Source: Ensifer sp. LC163 (GTDB lineage: Bacteria > Pseudomonadota > Alphaproteobacteria > Rhizobiales > Rhizobiaceae). Taken from it: 64,000 nt of DNA. This document shows, piece by piece, positions 43,911-52,887 of the stretch. Location: the NCBI RefSeq assembly GCF_001695855.1, contig NZ_MBSS01000016.1, positions 1 to 64,000 on the forward strand. Reading direction: 5' to 3'. Within the stretch, counting starts at the first letter, position 1, and each line of letters begins with the position of its first letter. The position numbers and the translations under genes were made by a program. The notes under the pieces are model-generated. The model was not told the DNA's origin, made no database searches, and worked only from the letters and a program-made list of their open reading frames with translations.

Positions 43911-44405
43911 TTAAACACGAATGCGCTTGATGATCGCCGCATGGGCGTTGAGGCACGCCAGAAATACGAGCACAAGCAGGACGAGCCCCGTCGGCGATCT
44001 CAGCACAACCGACCAGCTACTGGCGGGAAGCTGAGAGAATGAAGCGCTGGCAAGCCCTGCGCCGTTTCCTGAGATCTGGATCACCGCAAGCCCTGAGGCG
44101 ATGAGCGCGACATGCGCGTGAACGAAGCGCAGTCGCAGATATCGTTCCGGGCGCACGGCGAGATAGGCACCAACCGCGGCGCCGACGGTGAGCATCGCGA
44201 CCGCGCCCCAGAATACCGACTCTGGAGCGGAGACGAGGGTAAGCACGAGTCCGCGCGTCGAGGGCACCAAGGCCATATACACGCCCCAGGCGAGTGCGCT
44301 GGACGGCGCGTTTGCGACCAGCGCGACGCTGATAAGGGAGAGGGCGGCGGCCCCGTAGACCGCGCAAGGCCCAAGCCGAATGACCGTCATTACTGAGGCT
44401 CGCAT
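43911..44405 (-). CDS. Small four-helix membrane protein, family unknown (paralogue of 62878-63435)
   Basis: A 164-residue protein with four hydrophobic segments. The segment RPERYLRLRFVHAHVALIASGL between helices two and three recurs almost unchanged in the gene at 62878 (RNPKRYLRARFVHAHIALLA), as do the N-terminal MRAxVxxxxRLGPxxVYxAxA and a terminal IxxRIR. The two proteins are clearly related. I do not recognise the family. No operon partner is apparent; it lies between the BA14K and TPR lipoprotein genes. The two conserved His residues could bind a metal or haem, which is speculation. Confidence 0.7.
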   Translation of the reverse strand: MRASVMTVIRLGPCAVYGAAALSLISVALVANAPSSALAWGVYMALVPSTRGLVLTLVSAPESVFWGAVAMLTVGAAVGAYLAVRPERYLRLRFVHAHVALIASGLAVIQISGNGAGLASASFSQLPASSWSVVLRSPTGLVLLVLVFLACLNAHAAIIKRIRV

Positions 44406-44725
44406 GTTTCGATTCCTATCCCCCGCACGCGCCGAGCAAGAAAATATAAGATGACGCTTAATTGAGGCTTACCGAGGTGCCGCTACCTCGGATAAGAATC
44501 GGTCCATCTGCTTTTATTACTCCCGCCGCCTCGTATTTGTCGTCATCAAGCAGACGGCTATCGTGCTCACAAGACCGGAGCGAAAAACGGACCTTCGAGC
44601 TCGTCGTCAGTGTCTCTTTAATGCGACTCGCAATTTCAATTCTTTCTTTATTAGTTATTTTTCAGCAAGATTTTCGATGAGCCCATCTGCAGGCGAGGCT
44701 AGGATACCCGAAATTAGGGGGACGA
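44406..44725. other. Intergenic, AT-rich promoter region
   Basis: About 320 bp separating the divergent small membrane protein and TPR lipoprotein genes. It is AT-richer around 44430-44460 and 44620-44680. I see no convincing gene or palindrome here. Confidence 0.4.
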
Positions 44726-45247
44726 ATGGTAATGTCTCGGAGCAAATCAGGACGCGTTGTGCTTTTGATCGTTGGGGGGCTGATACTGGCCGGATGCCAA
44801 ACGGACGCGCTGGACGATGTGGCCGCCTTCGGCGATAGCGCGAAAACTCTCAACGATGATTCGGCGGCCGCCTTCTACAAGGACGATGAACTGGTGACCA
44901 CGGGCAAGCTCCAGTTTCAAGAGAAGAACTACGGAAAGTCCTACGCGATCTACAAGCGGGCAGTTGACGTCTTTCCGCGAGACCCTGCCGCATGGTTGGG
45001 CTTTGCGGCCTCTTCCGACATGATCGGTCGCTTCGACACGTCCGACCGCGCCTACGCGCAACTCTCCAAAATGATTGGCGGTACGGCCGTCTACTACAAC
45101 AATATTGGCTATTCCCACTTGCTGCGCGGCGACCTGCCCGGGGCCCGCAAGTACTTCCTGAAAGCATACGAGCTCGATCCGGCGAACGAGACGACGGCCA
45201 GGAACCTGGAGCTGATGAAGAACAGCGTCAAATACGCGCAGCGATAA
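44726..45247 (+). CDS. TPR lipoprotein, TadD-like
   Basis: A 173-residue lipoprotein with the signal LIVGGLILAGC (Cys24 as lipidation site). Two to three tetratricopeptide repeats follow: AFYKDDELVTTGKLQFQEKN, YAIYKRAVDVFPRDPAAWLG and a C-terminal YYNNIGYSHLLRGDLPGARK. TadD-type lipoproteins act as outer-membrane pilotins or assembly factors for Tad pili. It is encoded 1.2 kb from the end of the Tad operon on the opposite strand. The start ATG is preceded by AGGGGGACGA; a second ATG lies at codon 3. A hairpin terminator follows. Confidence 0.82.
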   Translation: MVMSRSKSGRVVLLIVGGLILAGCQTDALDDVAAFGDSAKTLNDDSAAAFYKDDELVTTGKLQFQEKNYGKSYAIYKRAVDVFPRDPAAWLGFAASSDMIGRFDTSDRAYAQLSKMIGGTAVYYNNIGYSHLLRGDLPGARKYFLKAYELDPANETTARNLELMKNSVKYAQR

Positions 45248-45270
45248 GCCGCGACACCACCCACACGGGT

Positions 45271-45294
45271 CCGCCGGCGCCAAAACGCCGGCGG
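45271..45294 (+). terminator. Strong hairpin after the TPR lipoprotein gene
   Basis: CCGCCGGCG pairs with CGCCGGCGG around CCAAAA, 24 bp past the stop codon. It is likely the transcript end. Confidence 0.6.
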
Positions 45295-45351
45295 TGAGCT
45301 TCCTTATGCAGCTTCCGTTCCGAACTGAACAACGGCAGTGCCGCCGGAGCG

Positions 45352-45455
45352 CTGCTGCATGTTTCCTTAAATCCTAGCCGATTTAAGGAAACATGCAGCA
45401 ATTCAAAGTCCTACAGCGACCTTTTGCGCGTCTGATAAGACGCGCGGCGCTGTAG
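45352..45455 (-). repeat. RIME1-type repeat, copy E (divergent)
   Basis: Opposite orientation. The second palindrome has arms CTGCATGTTTCCTTAAATC / GATTTAAGGAAACATGCAG, where both arms differ from the other copies but still pair perfectly. The first palindrome loop also differs (TTATCA). Confidence 0.82.
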
Positions 45456-45550
45456 AAGACGCACAACGCCAGGCAACAGCCAACCGCTGCCATAGCAACG
45501 CTGCGTCGAGCAATTTGCGGGAGAGAATCTATTTCAAGGCAGGTTCGGCC

Positions 45551-46129
45551 CTACCGCACCTTTCTCAGCACAAGCTTGCCATCCGCCGAGACAGACCGTT
45601 CGTAGCGTGGCAAGTTCGCGATGGAACCGCCCTGAGGATCGGCTGCGGCCAGGACATCGTCGACTGCGTTTTCCGGAGCGGAGACCGAATAGGATGATGG
45701 CGCCAAGCGCTGGGTCACTTCCTTTCCAGGCGCGCTGATGATCATGCTGCCGCTGGAGGCAAACATGCTCGGGTTCATGCGGTCATCGAGATCGGCGACA
45801 TCCTTTTGCAGCTCCTCGACAGTCTTTCGAACGGCCGCCATGTCGTCGGCCCTGGCGCCGTTGGCGATGTTCGCGGCCTGTTTGCTAATCTGCTGCTTCA
45901 AACCATCGATCGAGCGCTTGAGAGCGGAAAGGCTTTCTCGGCTCTCGCGGACGTCTGCGGCATTCTTGGCCGTGTAGAGCAAAATACCCGTGTTGAGCGG
46001 CAGCAGCATAAGGGCCAGTGCGATGATCGGCGTGCTCCGCGAACGGCTTGGCTCCTTGGCGGCGTGCTCGTTACGCCGCAATGCAGCGTCGGGCTTGATG
46101 TCGACCTCGACATTCGAAATATGCGTCAT
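45551..46129 (-). CDS. Single-span membrane protein with coiled coil, function unknown
   Basis: A 192-residue protein. A 32-residue polar N-terminus precedes one transmembrane helix (residues 34-52, TPIIALALMLLPLNTGILL). A heptad-like helical region from about residue 60 to 118 follows (SLSALKRSIDGLKQQISK ... VEELQKDVADLDDR) and suggests a coiled coil in the periplasm. The C-terminal 70 residues are polar. I do not recognise the family. It lies between two RIME repeats near the Tad locus, but no shared transcript is evident. Confidence 0.7.
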   Translation of the reverse strand: MTHISNVEVDIKPDAALRRNEHAAKEPSRSRSTPIIALALMLLPLNTGILLYTAKNAADVRESRESLSALKRSIDGLKQQISKQAANIANGARADDMAAVRKTVEELQKDVADLDDRMNPSMFASSGSMIISAPGKEVTQRLAPSSYSVSAPENAVDDVLAAADPQGGSIANLPRYERSVSADGKLVLRKVR

Positions 46130-46298
46130 CGAATTCCTCCGTCACGAAGCCGGGCCTTAGCCCAACCTCTCTGTGTTTCCCGAAACCCCAGATCCCCTTG
46201 GGGCCACGTTCACTTCAGGCGTTCCGCGTTGCCGAGCTCATGATCGTTTGCCTCAGTATTTCAGACATCTCTTAATGACATCCCATTGTCGGCCCACT

Positions 46299-46405
46299 TT
46301 ACAGCGCCACGCGTCAAACATGACGCGCAAAGGACGCTGTAACGCTTAAACCTGCTGCATAATTTTCTCCTTAAATCGCTTCCGATTTAAGGAATTATGC
46401 AGTAG
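46299..46405 (+). repeat. RIME1-type repeat, copy F
   Basis: Both palindromes present; the first has one arm mismatch (CCACGCGTC instead of CCGCGCGTC). It lies 8 bp from the end of the last gene of the Tad operon, so it can form hairpins in its 3' untranslated region. Confidence 0.85.
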
Positions 46406-46413
46406 CCCCCGCT

Positions 46414-47718
46414 TCAGTCCAATGTGAACACCCCTCCCCAAGCCCGGTCCAGCATCTCCAGCGACGCGACCTTCGGCATGTCGTTGAACTCGCAATAGGA
46501 GGAAATGAAATCCAGGAGATATTTGGGATGGTAGCAGGACGCTGGCATATCCCCCTCGTATTTTCGTTCGTAGAACAGGTGCAAATCACTGCTCACCAAG
46601 TCTATCGCGGCCTTGCGGGCGTAGGACTCAAAGATACGTAGATATTCATCCCGCGAAGGGTTGTTCACATATATCTTATATTTGAGGCGCCGCAGGCCGG
46701 CTTCGTCGGAGAGCTCTCGTGGTGCAATGTTGGTCGAAAAGACGACAAGCTCATCGAACGGCACCTTGAACTTCTTGCCGGTATGCAATGTCAGGAAATC
46801 GTAGCCCCGCTCGAGCGGCACGATCCAGCGGTTGATGAGCGCCTGGGGTCGGTCCTGCTGGCGCCCAAAATCGTCGATGATGAAGACTCCGCCTGATGCC
46901 TTCAGATGCACCGGGGCTTCGTAGACACGGGAGCCTGGGCTATAAGTCAGGTCGAGCAGATCCAGGGTGAGCTCGCCACCGGTCTTGATGACCGGCCGCC
47001 GGCATTCCACCCATCGCTGGTCGGCCTTCGGGTGCGGCCTGACCGCCGGTTCACTCACTGGCTGATGCGTCGCCTCGTCATAGAAGCTGATGACATAACC
47101 GCCGACCTCGATGGCATAAGGCACCCAGATCGTCTGCACGAAAAGCTCCGAGGTCCGCTCGGCGATGCTTGTCTTACCATTGCCGGGGGGGCCATAGAGC
47201 AGGATGGAAAGGCCCGAATTTACGGCCGGCCCAAGCTTCTCGACCAACGCCGGCGACAGCACCAACCCTTCCAGACTCCGGACTAACCGCTCATAGGTGA
47301 CGCGTTCGTGGTGAATTGACTGCAAGCCGATCTGGCGACAGAAGGCATCGAGAGACACGGGAGCCGGGCCAATGTATTCTGACTGTCGTGCCGCCGCCTG
47401 CGCATAGTCCATGCCCTTCATCGAAAGCGCATAGCGGATGTCGGACTTGACGTCCTCCCCCGCAAGCCCCCTCGCCTCGATATATGCGAGCTTCACCAGC
47501 TCCTTGATCAGAAGATTGATCACCACCTTCGGCAGCTTCATCCGGGCCGCCAGGTGCGATGGCGTCACGGTATCCCGTTCCGTCGCGCATTTTGCCGCCA
47601 GCCGCAACATGAACGACACATCAAGGCCGGTTTCCTCGAGGCTCATCGGCGCCATCGGCATCCGCGGATCGAGTGCGACGGCGAAGTCTTCGCGATCTTG
47701 TTCGGGTGAATACTGCAT
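46414..47718 (-). CDS. AAA-type ATPase at the end of the Tad operon
   Basis: A 434-residue protein. The N-terminal ~150 residues include a winged-helix-like part (VTPSHLAARMKLPKVVINLLIKEL). The AAA domain has Walker A GPPGNGKTS, a Walker B GGVFIIDDFGRQ and a sensor motif VVFSTNIAPREL. It resembles the poorly described ATPases often found near rhizobial Tad or exopolysaccharide loci, so function is not established. It follows tadC by 15 bp, same strand, making co-transcription very likely. It could control pilus assembly or be an unrelated chaperone-type ATPase. Confidence 0.82.
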   Translation of the reverse strand: MQYSPEQDREDFAVALDPRMPMAPMSLEETGLDVSFMLRLAAKCATERDTVTPSHLAARMKLPKVVINLLIKELVKLAYIEARGLAGEDVKSDIRYALSMKGMDYAQAAARQSEYIGPAPVSLDAFCRQIGLQSIHHERVTYERLVRSLEGLVLSPALVEKLGPAVNSGLSILLYGPPGNGKTSIAERTSELFVQTIWVPYAIEVGGYVISFYDEATHQPVSEPAVRPHPKADQRWVECRRPVIKTGGELTLDLLDLTYSPGSRVYEAPVHLKASGGVFIIDDFGRQQDRPQALINRWIVPLERGYDFLTLHTGKKFKVPFDELVVFSTNIAPRELSDEAGLRRLKYKIYVNNPSRDEYLRIFESYARKAAIDLVSSDLHLFYERKYEGDMPASCYHPKYLLDFISSYCEFNDMPKVASLEMLDRAWGGVFTLD

Positions 47719-47733
47719 ATAGCCCCCTACGTC

Positions 47734-48681
47734 CTATCCACCAGGCTTCAGGCCGGTGAGAATGCCGACGACACGCATGACGATGGGCACGAGCACGATA
47801 ATGAGGCTCACGGGAAACAGGAACGCCCCGAGCGGCAGCAGCATCTTGATCGGCAGGGAATTGGCCTTTTCCTCGGCCCGCACGACACGAAGATCGCGCA
47901 TTTCCTTACTGTAAACGCGCAGCGTCTGCGTGACGCTCGTTCCCAGCTCCTCCGACTGGCGAAACAGCACCGCGAGCGCTCGCGCTTCGTCAATCCTGAG
48001 CCGCGTTGCCAGGTTGGCCAGGGCATCACGCAAGCGACGTCCGCCGCGCACCTCCAGCATCATGATCGAAAGATGCAGGCCGAAATCCTGCCGCTTGTGG
48101 ACGAATTCTCTCGCGACACGGTTTGCCGCCGCCTCGATGCTCATTCCGGCATCCAGGCAGACGATCAGCATGTCCATGAAATCGGGAAAGAGCCGCCTGT
48201 ACTCGCGCTCCTTGGCCTGACCGCGCCGATCGATTTGGATGTTGACCAGAACAAAAGTGATGCCGGCGGCAAACATGGCGACGACCACGCCTGCGAGGCG
48301 CGACATTTCAGGAATGAAGCGGTCAAGGGCCCAGACGGCTGCAACCAGGACACCAATGCAGATGAGCGCACGGATCAATTGGAACACCGTTACCGCGCCC
48401 GCACTGAAATACCCGGCGCGGATCAGCCGGTTCTGTGTCGAGTTGGCATTCCGATCGCGTCGGGTGATCTCGAAATAGCGGCGGATCAATCGGTTTTCGA
48501 CTTCACCGAAGTCAACAATCGCACCGTCGCCAAGCTGGAGTTCCTCCCCGCCTGCCGTCACCGTCGTTTCCGATATTCGGAGACCGACCTCGCGGCGCCG
48601 GAAGACAAATTCGGATGCGGCGCCGGTAAATATCAGCACCGAGAAGAAAACGATGAGATAAATTCCATACTCACCTAGCAT
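47734..48681 (-). CDS. tadC: Tad inner-membrane platform protein TadC
   Basis: About 315 residues from the ATG at 48681. It contains a T2SSF domain (YRRLFPDFMDMLIVCLDAGMS ... EELGTSVTQTLRVYSKEMRD) with transmembrane helices at both ends. With TadB it forms the platform for Flp pilus extension. It starts 7 bp after tadB. The frame upstream to 48759 overlaps tadB and is excluded. Confidence 0.93.
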   Translation of the reverse strand: MLGEYGIYLIVFFSVLIFTGAASEFVFRRREVGLRISETTVTAGGEELQLGDGAIVDFGEVENRLIRRYFEITRRDRNANSTQNRLIRAGYFSAGAVTVFQLIRALICIGVLVAAVWALDRFIPEMSRLAGVVVAMFAAGITFVLVNIQIDRRGQAKEREYRRLFPDFMDMLIVCLDAGMSIEAAANRVAREFVHKRQDFGLHLSIMMLEVRGGRRLRDALANLATRLRIDEARALAVLFRQSEELGTSVTQTLRVYSKEMRDLRVVRAEEKANSLPIKMLLPLGAFLFPVSLIIVLVPIVMRVVGILTGLKPGG

Positions 48682-48688
48682 GGTGGCC

Positions 48689-49642
48689 TCAGTACTCGAA
48701 GTTAACCATCTTGTAGAGAATGACGTTTCCGACTGCCATGATCGCAAACAGAACCACAACCACGGTTGTGCCGTGGCCGCTATTCCAAACAGGGTCGAAA
48801 TACGTCGGTGAGAGCGTCTTGATCATTGCATAAAGAAGAAACGGATAGAGTGACATAAAGATCGCGGTGATCCGTCCCTCCGACGAGATCGCCTTGACTT
48901 TGGCCTTCAGCATTGAGCGATCACGCAACGTCTTTGAGAGATTCTGAAGGATCTCGACAAGATTGCCGCCGGTCCCTGCCTGAACGCTCAGCGAGATCGC
49001 CAACAGATTGAGGTCTTCCGCACCCACGCGATCGCCAAGGTTGGCGAGTGCATCGTCCAACGTGACCCCATAGGTCAGTTCGTCCGATAGAAGACCGAAC
49101 TCCGTTCCGACCGGATCAGGCATTTCGCGCGCCACCAGGGCAATCGCGGCCGGCAGTGGATGGCCGGCTGCAAGGCTCCGATTGGCAACATCGAGTGCTT
49201 CTGGAAGTTTTTGCGTGAATTTTCGAATACGGCTCGCCCTGGCGCGCCAGACGACAAGCACTGGAAGGAGCAGGCAAATCATCAGGAAAACCGGAACCCG
49301 GACGATGTTGCTCGGCACCAGAAACTGGACGATCAACCAGATGAAAAGCCCGCCAGCAATTGCATAGAGCACAAATCGCCTTGGGTCGAACTTGATGCCG
49401 GACTGCGTGTAGAACTGTCTGATGAACTGCATCAATGGCAGCGAACGCCAATCCTCGTCGGCACCGCGCTCCTTCAGCATATCGCGATAGGTTTTGCGAT
49501 GGTCATCACTTTCATCAAGCAGGCTCAGGCGATGGTTGACCGCCCGCTGACGCTCCGATTTCGTGAAGTAACTGCGCAGCAAAGCTTCGGCGGAAACCAG
49601 CACTGCGATGAACACGGCGGCATAGAGCAGGAGCAGACTCAT
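48689..49642 (-). CDS. tadB: Tad inner-membrane platform protein TadB
   Basis: A 317-residue protein with hydrophobic N-terminus and T2SSF domain (LPEALDVANRSLAAGHPLPA, QAGTGGNLVEILQNLSKTLRDR). It partners TadC. Its start overlaps the cpaF stop by 4 bp, showing coupling to the ATPase gene. Confidence 0.93.
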   Translation of the reverse strand: MSLLLLYAAVFIAVLVSAEALLRSYFTKSERQRAVNHRLSLLDESDDHRKTYRDMLKERGADEDWRSLPLMQFIRQFYTQSGIKFDPRRFVLYAIAGGLFIWLIVQFLVPSNIVRVPVFLMICLLLPVLVVWRARASRIRKFTQKLPEALDVANRSLAAGHPLPAAIALVAREMPDPVGTEFGLLSDELTYGVTLDDALANLGDRVGAEDLNLLAISLSVQAGTGGNLVEILQNLSKTLRDRSMLKAKVKAISSEGRITAIFMSLYPFLLYAMIKTLSPTYFDPVWNSGHGTTVVVVLFAIMAVGNVILYKMVNFEY

Positions 49643-51096
49643 GGTTCAACGACCCCCGTTTGCAGCGGCTTTCCAGGATCGAAAATCAGCGGGGAGACGG
49701 CGATCCCGAGGTCCGCGAACTCCTCGATGAAACGAGGGCGAAGCCCGGTTGCCCGGAATTCCCCGCGAATGCGGCCATCATCCTCTGTGCCGGTCCTCTT
49801 GAACCGCATGATCTCCTGCATCTGGACGACCTCGCCCTCCATGCCTGTGATTTCGGAAATCGAGACGACCTTGCGACTACCGTCGCTCAAACGCTGAACT
49901 TGCACGATAACCCGTATCGCGGAGGAGATCTGCGAGCGGATACTGAGCTGCGACATGGGCATGCCCGCCATGCCGACCATCTGTTCGAGCCGGCCGACGG
50001 CGTCACGCGGCGTGTTGGCGTGAATGGTTGTCATCGATCCCTCGTGACCAGTATTCATCGCCTGCAGCATGTCGAAGGCCTCCTCGCCGCGCACCTCGCC
50101 GACGATGATTCGATCGGGACGCATGCGCAGCGCATTCTTCAGCAGCTCGCGCTGCCGAACCTCATTGCGGCCGTCGAGCGTTGGCGGTCTGGTCTCCAAT
50201 CGCCCGACATGCGGCTGCTGCAGCTGGAGCTCGGCCGCATCCTCGATTGTGATCAGACGTTCCTTCGGCGAGATCTGCGACGACATGGCGTTGAGCAAGG
50301 TCGTCTTGCCCGAGCCGGTGCCACCCGAGATGATCATCGACACCTTGCCTTTGACCGCAGCGCTCAGAAGAATGCGCATCGCATCCGCCATGGCGCCGTA
50401 TTCGACCAGGCGCTCCAGCGTCAGAGGCGAGCGGGTGAATTTGCGGATCGAAACAAGCGGCCCGTCAACCGAGATCGGCCGGATGGCAACGTTGACGCGC
50501 GACCCGTCCTTGAGGCGGGCATCGACCAGCGGTGTCGATTCATCGACGCGACGTCCGACAGCTGAGACGATCTTGTTGATCACCCGCAACAGGTGATCCT
50601 CGTCCTTGAAGCGAACCGCCGTGCTTTCGAGCCTGCCCCTTCGTTCGACATAGACACTTTTGTAGCCGTTGATGAGAATATCCGCGATCGTATCATCGGC
50701 CAGCAGCGGCTCTATGGGCCCGAGCCCGAGCATCTCGTCGGTGATCTCACGGATCAGATCATTGATTTCCTTGGCGTTGAGCGGGAAGTTGTTGCGGCGG
50801 ATATAATCCTTGACCAGCGGCCTGATCTCGGCGGCGATCTCTTCGTTGTCGAGTGTGTCGAGAATGCCGAGATTGATGCGGTCCAGCAGGTAACGATGCA
50901 GGTTGACCCGCTCGGCGACCATATCGAGGCCGAGCGAGGCTTCCAGCCCGACGGTTGCGGCAGCTTCGCCAACATGGGGACTAGGCGCCACCGTGTTCGC
51001 AGGCACCTCAGCGGAAAGAAGATCAGCGGGCTCCGCAAGTTCCCCATCACCCGTCTGCGTCTGCTTGTAGAAACGTCCGATGAACCCGGTTGCCAT
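49639..51096 (-). CDS. cpaF: Tad pilus ATPase CpaF/TadA
   Basis: A 485-residue secretion ATPase. It has Walker A GGTGSGKTTLLN, Walker B RPDRIIVGEVRGEEA and a His box AMNTGHEGSMTTIHAN. The N-terminal region before residue 100 is helical (YLLDRINLGILDTLDNEEIA). It drives Flp pilus extension and probably retraction. It follows the L,D-transpeptidase gene by 19 bp. Confidence 0.96.
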   Translation of the reverse strand: MATGFIGRFYKQTQTGDGELAEPADLLSAEVPANTVAPSPHVGEAAATVGLEASLGLDMVAERVNLHRYLLDRINLGILDTLDNEEIAAEIRPLVKDYIRRNNFPLNAKEINDLIREITDEMLGLGPIEPLLADDTIADILINGYKSVYVERRGRLESTAVRFKDEDHLLRVINKIVSAVGRRVDESTPLVDARLKDGSRVNVAIRPISVDGPLVSIRKFTRSPLTLERLVEYGAMADAMRILLSAAVKGKVSMIISGGTGSGKTTLLNAMSSQISPKERLITIEDAAELQLQQPHVGRLETRPPTLDGRNEVRQRELLKNALRMRPDRIIVGEVRGEEAFDMLQAMNTGHEGSMTTIHANTPRDAVGRLEQMVGMAGMPMSQLSIRSQISSAIRVIVQVQRLSDGSRKVVSISEITGMEGEVVQMQEIMRFKRTGTEDDGRIRGEFRATGLRPRFIEEFADLGIAVSPLIFDPGKPLQTGVVEP

Positions 51097-51115
51097 TGAC
51101 CTTCACCCTGTTCGA

Positions 51116-51727
51116 CTATCTCACAATCACTGTCGCTCCGACTTTCACTCGGTCATAGAGATCGATGATGTCGGCATTGCTCATCCGGAAGCATCCCGAA
51201 GACGCGAAGTTCCCGACCGTCGACTGGTCGTTCGTTCCGTGGATGCGGTAAAGCGTGTCGGCGGTTCCGCGGTAGAGATAGATGCCGCGCGCACCGAGCG
51301 GGTTGAACGGGCCAGCAGGCACCAATTCCGGAAGCTCAGGCGCACGCGCCTTCATCTCGGCCGGTGGCCGCCATTCGGGCCACTCTGCCTTTCGACCAAC
51401 CCTGACGACGCCACTCCAACGAAAGCCGTCGCGGCCGACTGCGATCTTGTAACGGATGGCGCGATTGCCGGAGATGATAAGATCGAGCGTCCGATTTTCA
51501 CTGACGATGACGATCGTGCCGGCCGGATAGTTTTTCTCGACCGTCACCGTGGCGCTCGTCCTCGGTCCAAGGTTTCGCGGCACGAGCCCGCTCGCCAATC
51601 CATCGGTGGCGGCGCTTGCAAGTCCAACCGAGACCGCAAACAGCAGGACCCGCACCACTCGGTCGCAAGCTGAAGCATTGCCGTGTCGCCATCTCGGTCC
51701 GTCGCTGCGATGCGCGTACACTCTCAT
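51116..51727 (-). CDS. L,D-transpeptidase (YkuD) embedded in the Tad operon
   Basis: A 203-residue periplasmic enzyme. An N-terminal hydrophobic segment (VVRVLLFAVSVGLASA) is a signal or anchor. The YkuD catalytic motif is HGTNDQSTVGNFASSGCFRM, with the nucleophilic Cys in SSGC. L,D-transpeptidases crosslink peptidoglycan or attach proteins to it. The start overlaps the cpaE stop by 4 bp (ATGA), so it is translated with the pilus genes. It may open or anchor the pilus path through the cell wall, an inference from location. Rhizobial genomes have many such enzymes. Confidence 0.92.
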   Translation of the reverse strand: MRVYAHRSDGPRWRHGNASACDRVVRVLLFAVSVGLASAATDGLASGLVPRNLGPRTSATVTVEKNYPAGTIVIVSENRTLDLIISGNRAIRYKIAVGRDGFRWSGVVRVGRKAEWPEWRPPAEMKARAPELPELVPAGPFNPLGARGIYLYRGTADTLYRIHGTNDQSTVGNFASSGCFRMSNADIIDLYDRVKVGATVIVR

Positions 51728-52866
51728 CTGACAAGCGCTCCAAGCTTGTTGACGGCGCCGCAGAAGCGCGAGCGCGAGTTTACCTCGATCGGCAGCACGC
51801 CACGGTTCACCGCCTCGCTCATCGTGTCCCAGTCATAGGGAATGATATGCGCATGCGTATCCTTGAAGATTTTGTCCACCTGCTCCCGGCGCACGCCAAG
51901 GCTGAAAAACTTCGTCCGATACTTGTTGATGACGATCTGGATCGAGTCCGCGTTGCCGCGCAACCGCACCAGATTGAGGAAGAGATCCTTGGCCTGATGG
52001 AGGGCGGGGATCGTCATCTCCGTGACGATGCAGATGCTGTTGACCGATCCGAGCACAGCATCCTTCCACGGTGTGTTGTAGTAGGGAATATCGATGACCG
52101 TGTGGTCGCTCTCGAAGGCTGCGACATCCAGCATGCGCAACACCAGCTCGGCGCCCTTCGGTGCCAGAAGGACCGACGGTTGTTTGAAGGACAGCAGGGA
52201 AAAGCCGCTCGAATGGCGTTTGCGCACGAGATCGATGAATTCGAGGTCGACGCGCGACGGATTGGCCATGACGGGCTTCAGATCGTAGTCGTTGACAAGG
52301 TTGAGATAGTAGCCGAGCGAGCCACAAGAAAAATCCAGGTCGAACAGGTCGACGCGCGGCGCCGAGTTCTTCGTCGACTGGGCCAGTACATGGGCGAGTG
52401 ACGAGGAGATCACACTGGCGCCGGCGCCGCCAACGGCCGAGACGACGGCATGAACCCGGCTATCGCTGGCGCCCGCACCCGGCGCATGCGTGGAGATCAT
52501 GTCGATCAGCGAGCGCCGCTCGAGCGGCTTCTTCAGCCAATCGTCGCCATTCAGCCGGAAGAGCGGCCGTAGCATCTCGTCCGGCAGATCTTCCGAAACG
52601 ATCACGAGCGGAATGTTGCGGTGGCTGGTGCGGAATGCAAAGAGGCCGGGGCGGTTCAGCATCTCGCCATTGTCGACATCCAGCACGATCAGGTTGAACT
52701 GCGTCGGATCGAACCGCCCCGCATCCGCAAGTGCTGTCAGCGCCATGTGGCGCACTTCGTAGCGCGACAGCGAACCGAACGTATCGAGCATGAAGCTCGC
52801 AGCCGCAGCGTCGTCGGAAAGGACAAGGATCTTCGTGGATGCTGCGAAGTTCATATGAGCTGTCAT
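51724..52866 (-). CDS. cpaE: Tad pilus localisation ATPase CpaE/TadZ
   Basis: About 380 residues. An N-terminal receiver-like domain (KILVLSDDAAAASFMLDTF, LIVLDVDN) precedes a MinD/ParA-like domain (VSAVGGAGASVISSSLAHVLA with a deviant Walker A). CpaE positions the pilus at the cell pole. The P-loop lacks the usual GK(S/T), so it may not hydrolyse ATP normally. An in-frame ATG at codon 5 is an alternative start. It overlaps the L,D-transpeptidase gene. Confidence 0.9.
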   Translation of the reverse strand: MTAHMNFAASTKILVLSDDAAAASFMLDTFGSLSRYEVRHMALTALADAGRFDPTQFNLIVLDVDNGEMLNRPGLFAFRTSHRNIPLVIVSEDLPDEMLRPLFRLNGDDWLKKPLERRSLIDMISTHAPGAGASDSRVHAVVSAVGGAGASVISSSLAHVLAQSTKNSAPRVDLFDLDFSCGSLGYYLNLVNDYDLKPVMANPSRVDLEFIDLVRKRHSSGFSLLSFKQPSVLLAPKGAELVLRMLDVAAFESDHTVIDIPYYNTPWKDAVLGSVNSICIVTEMTIPALHQAKDLFLNLVRLRGNADSIQIVINKYRTKFFSLGVRREQVDKIFKDTHAHIIPYDWDTMSEAVNRGVLPIEVNSRSRFCGAVNKLGALVR

Positions 52867-52887
52867 CTCACTATCCCACGCTGTATT

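Noticed and set aside
44462-44680. 72-codon plus-strand ORF before the TPR lipoprotein
   Set aside because: Lies in an AT-rich promoter region with no ribosome site or family signature.
13836-46405. The repeats considered as a CRISPR array
   Set aside because: Copies are kilobases apart, in both orientations, each with two hairpins and no spacer pattern or cas genes.
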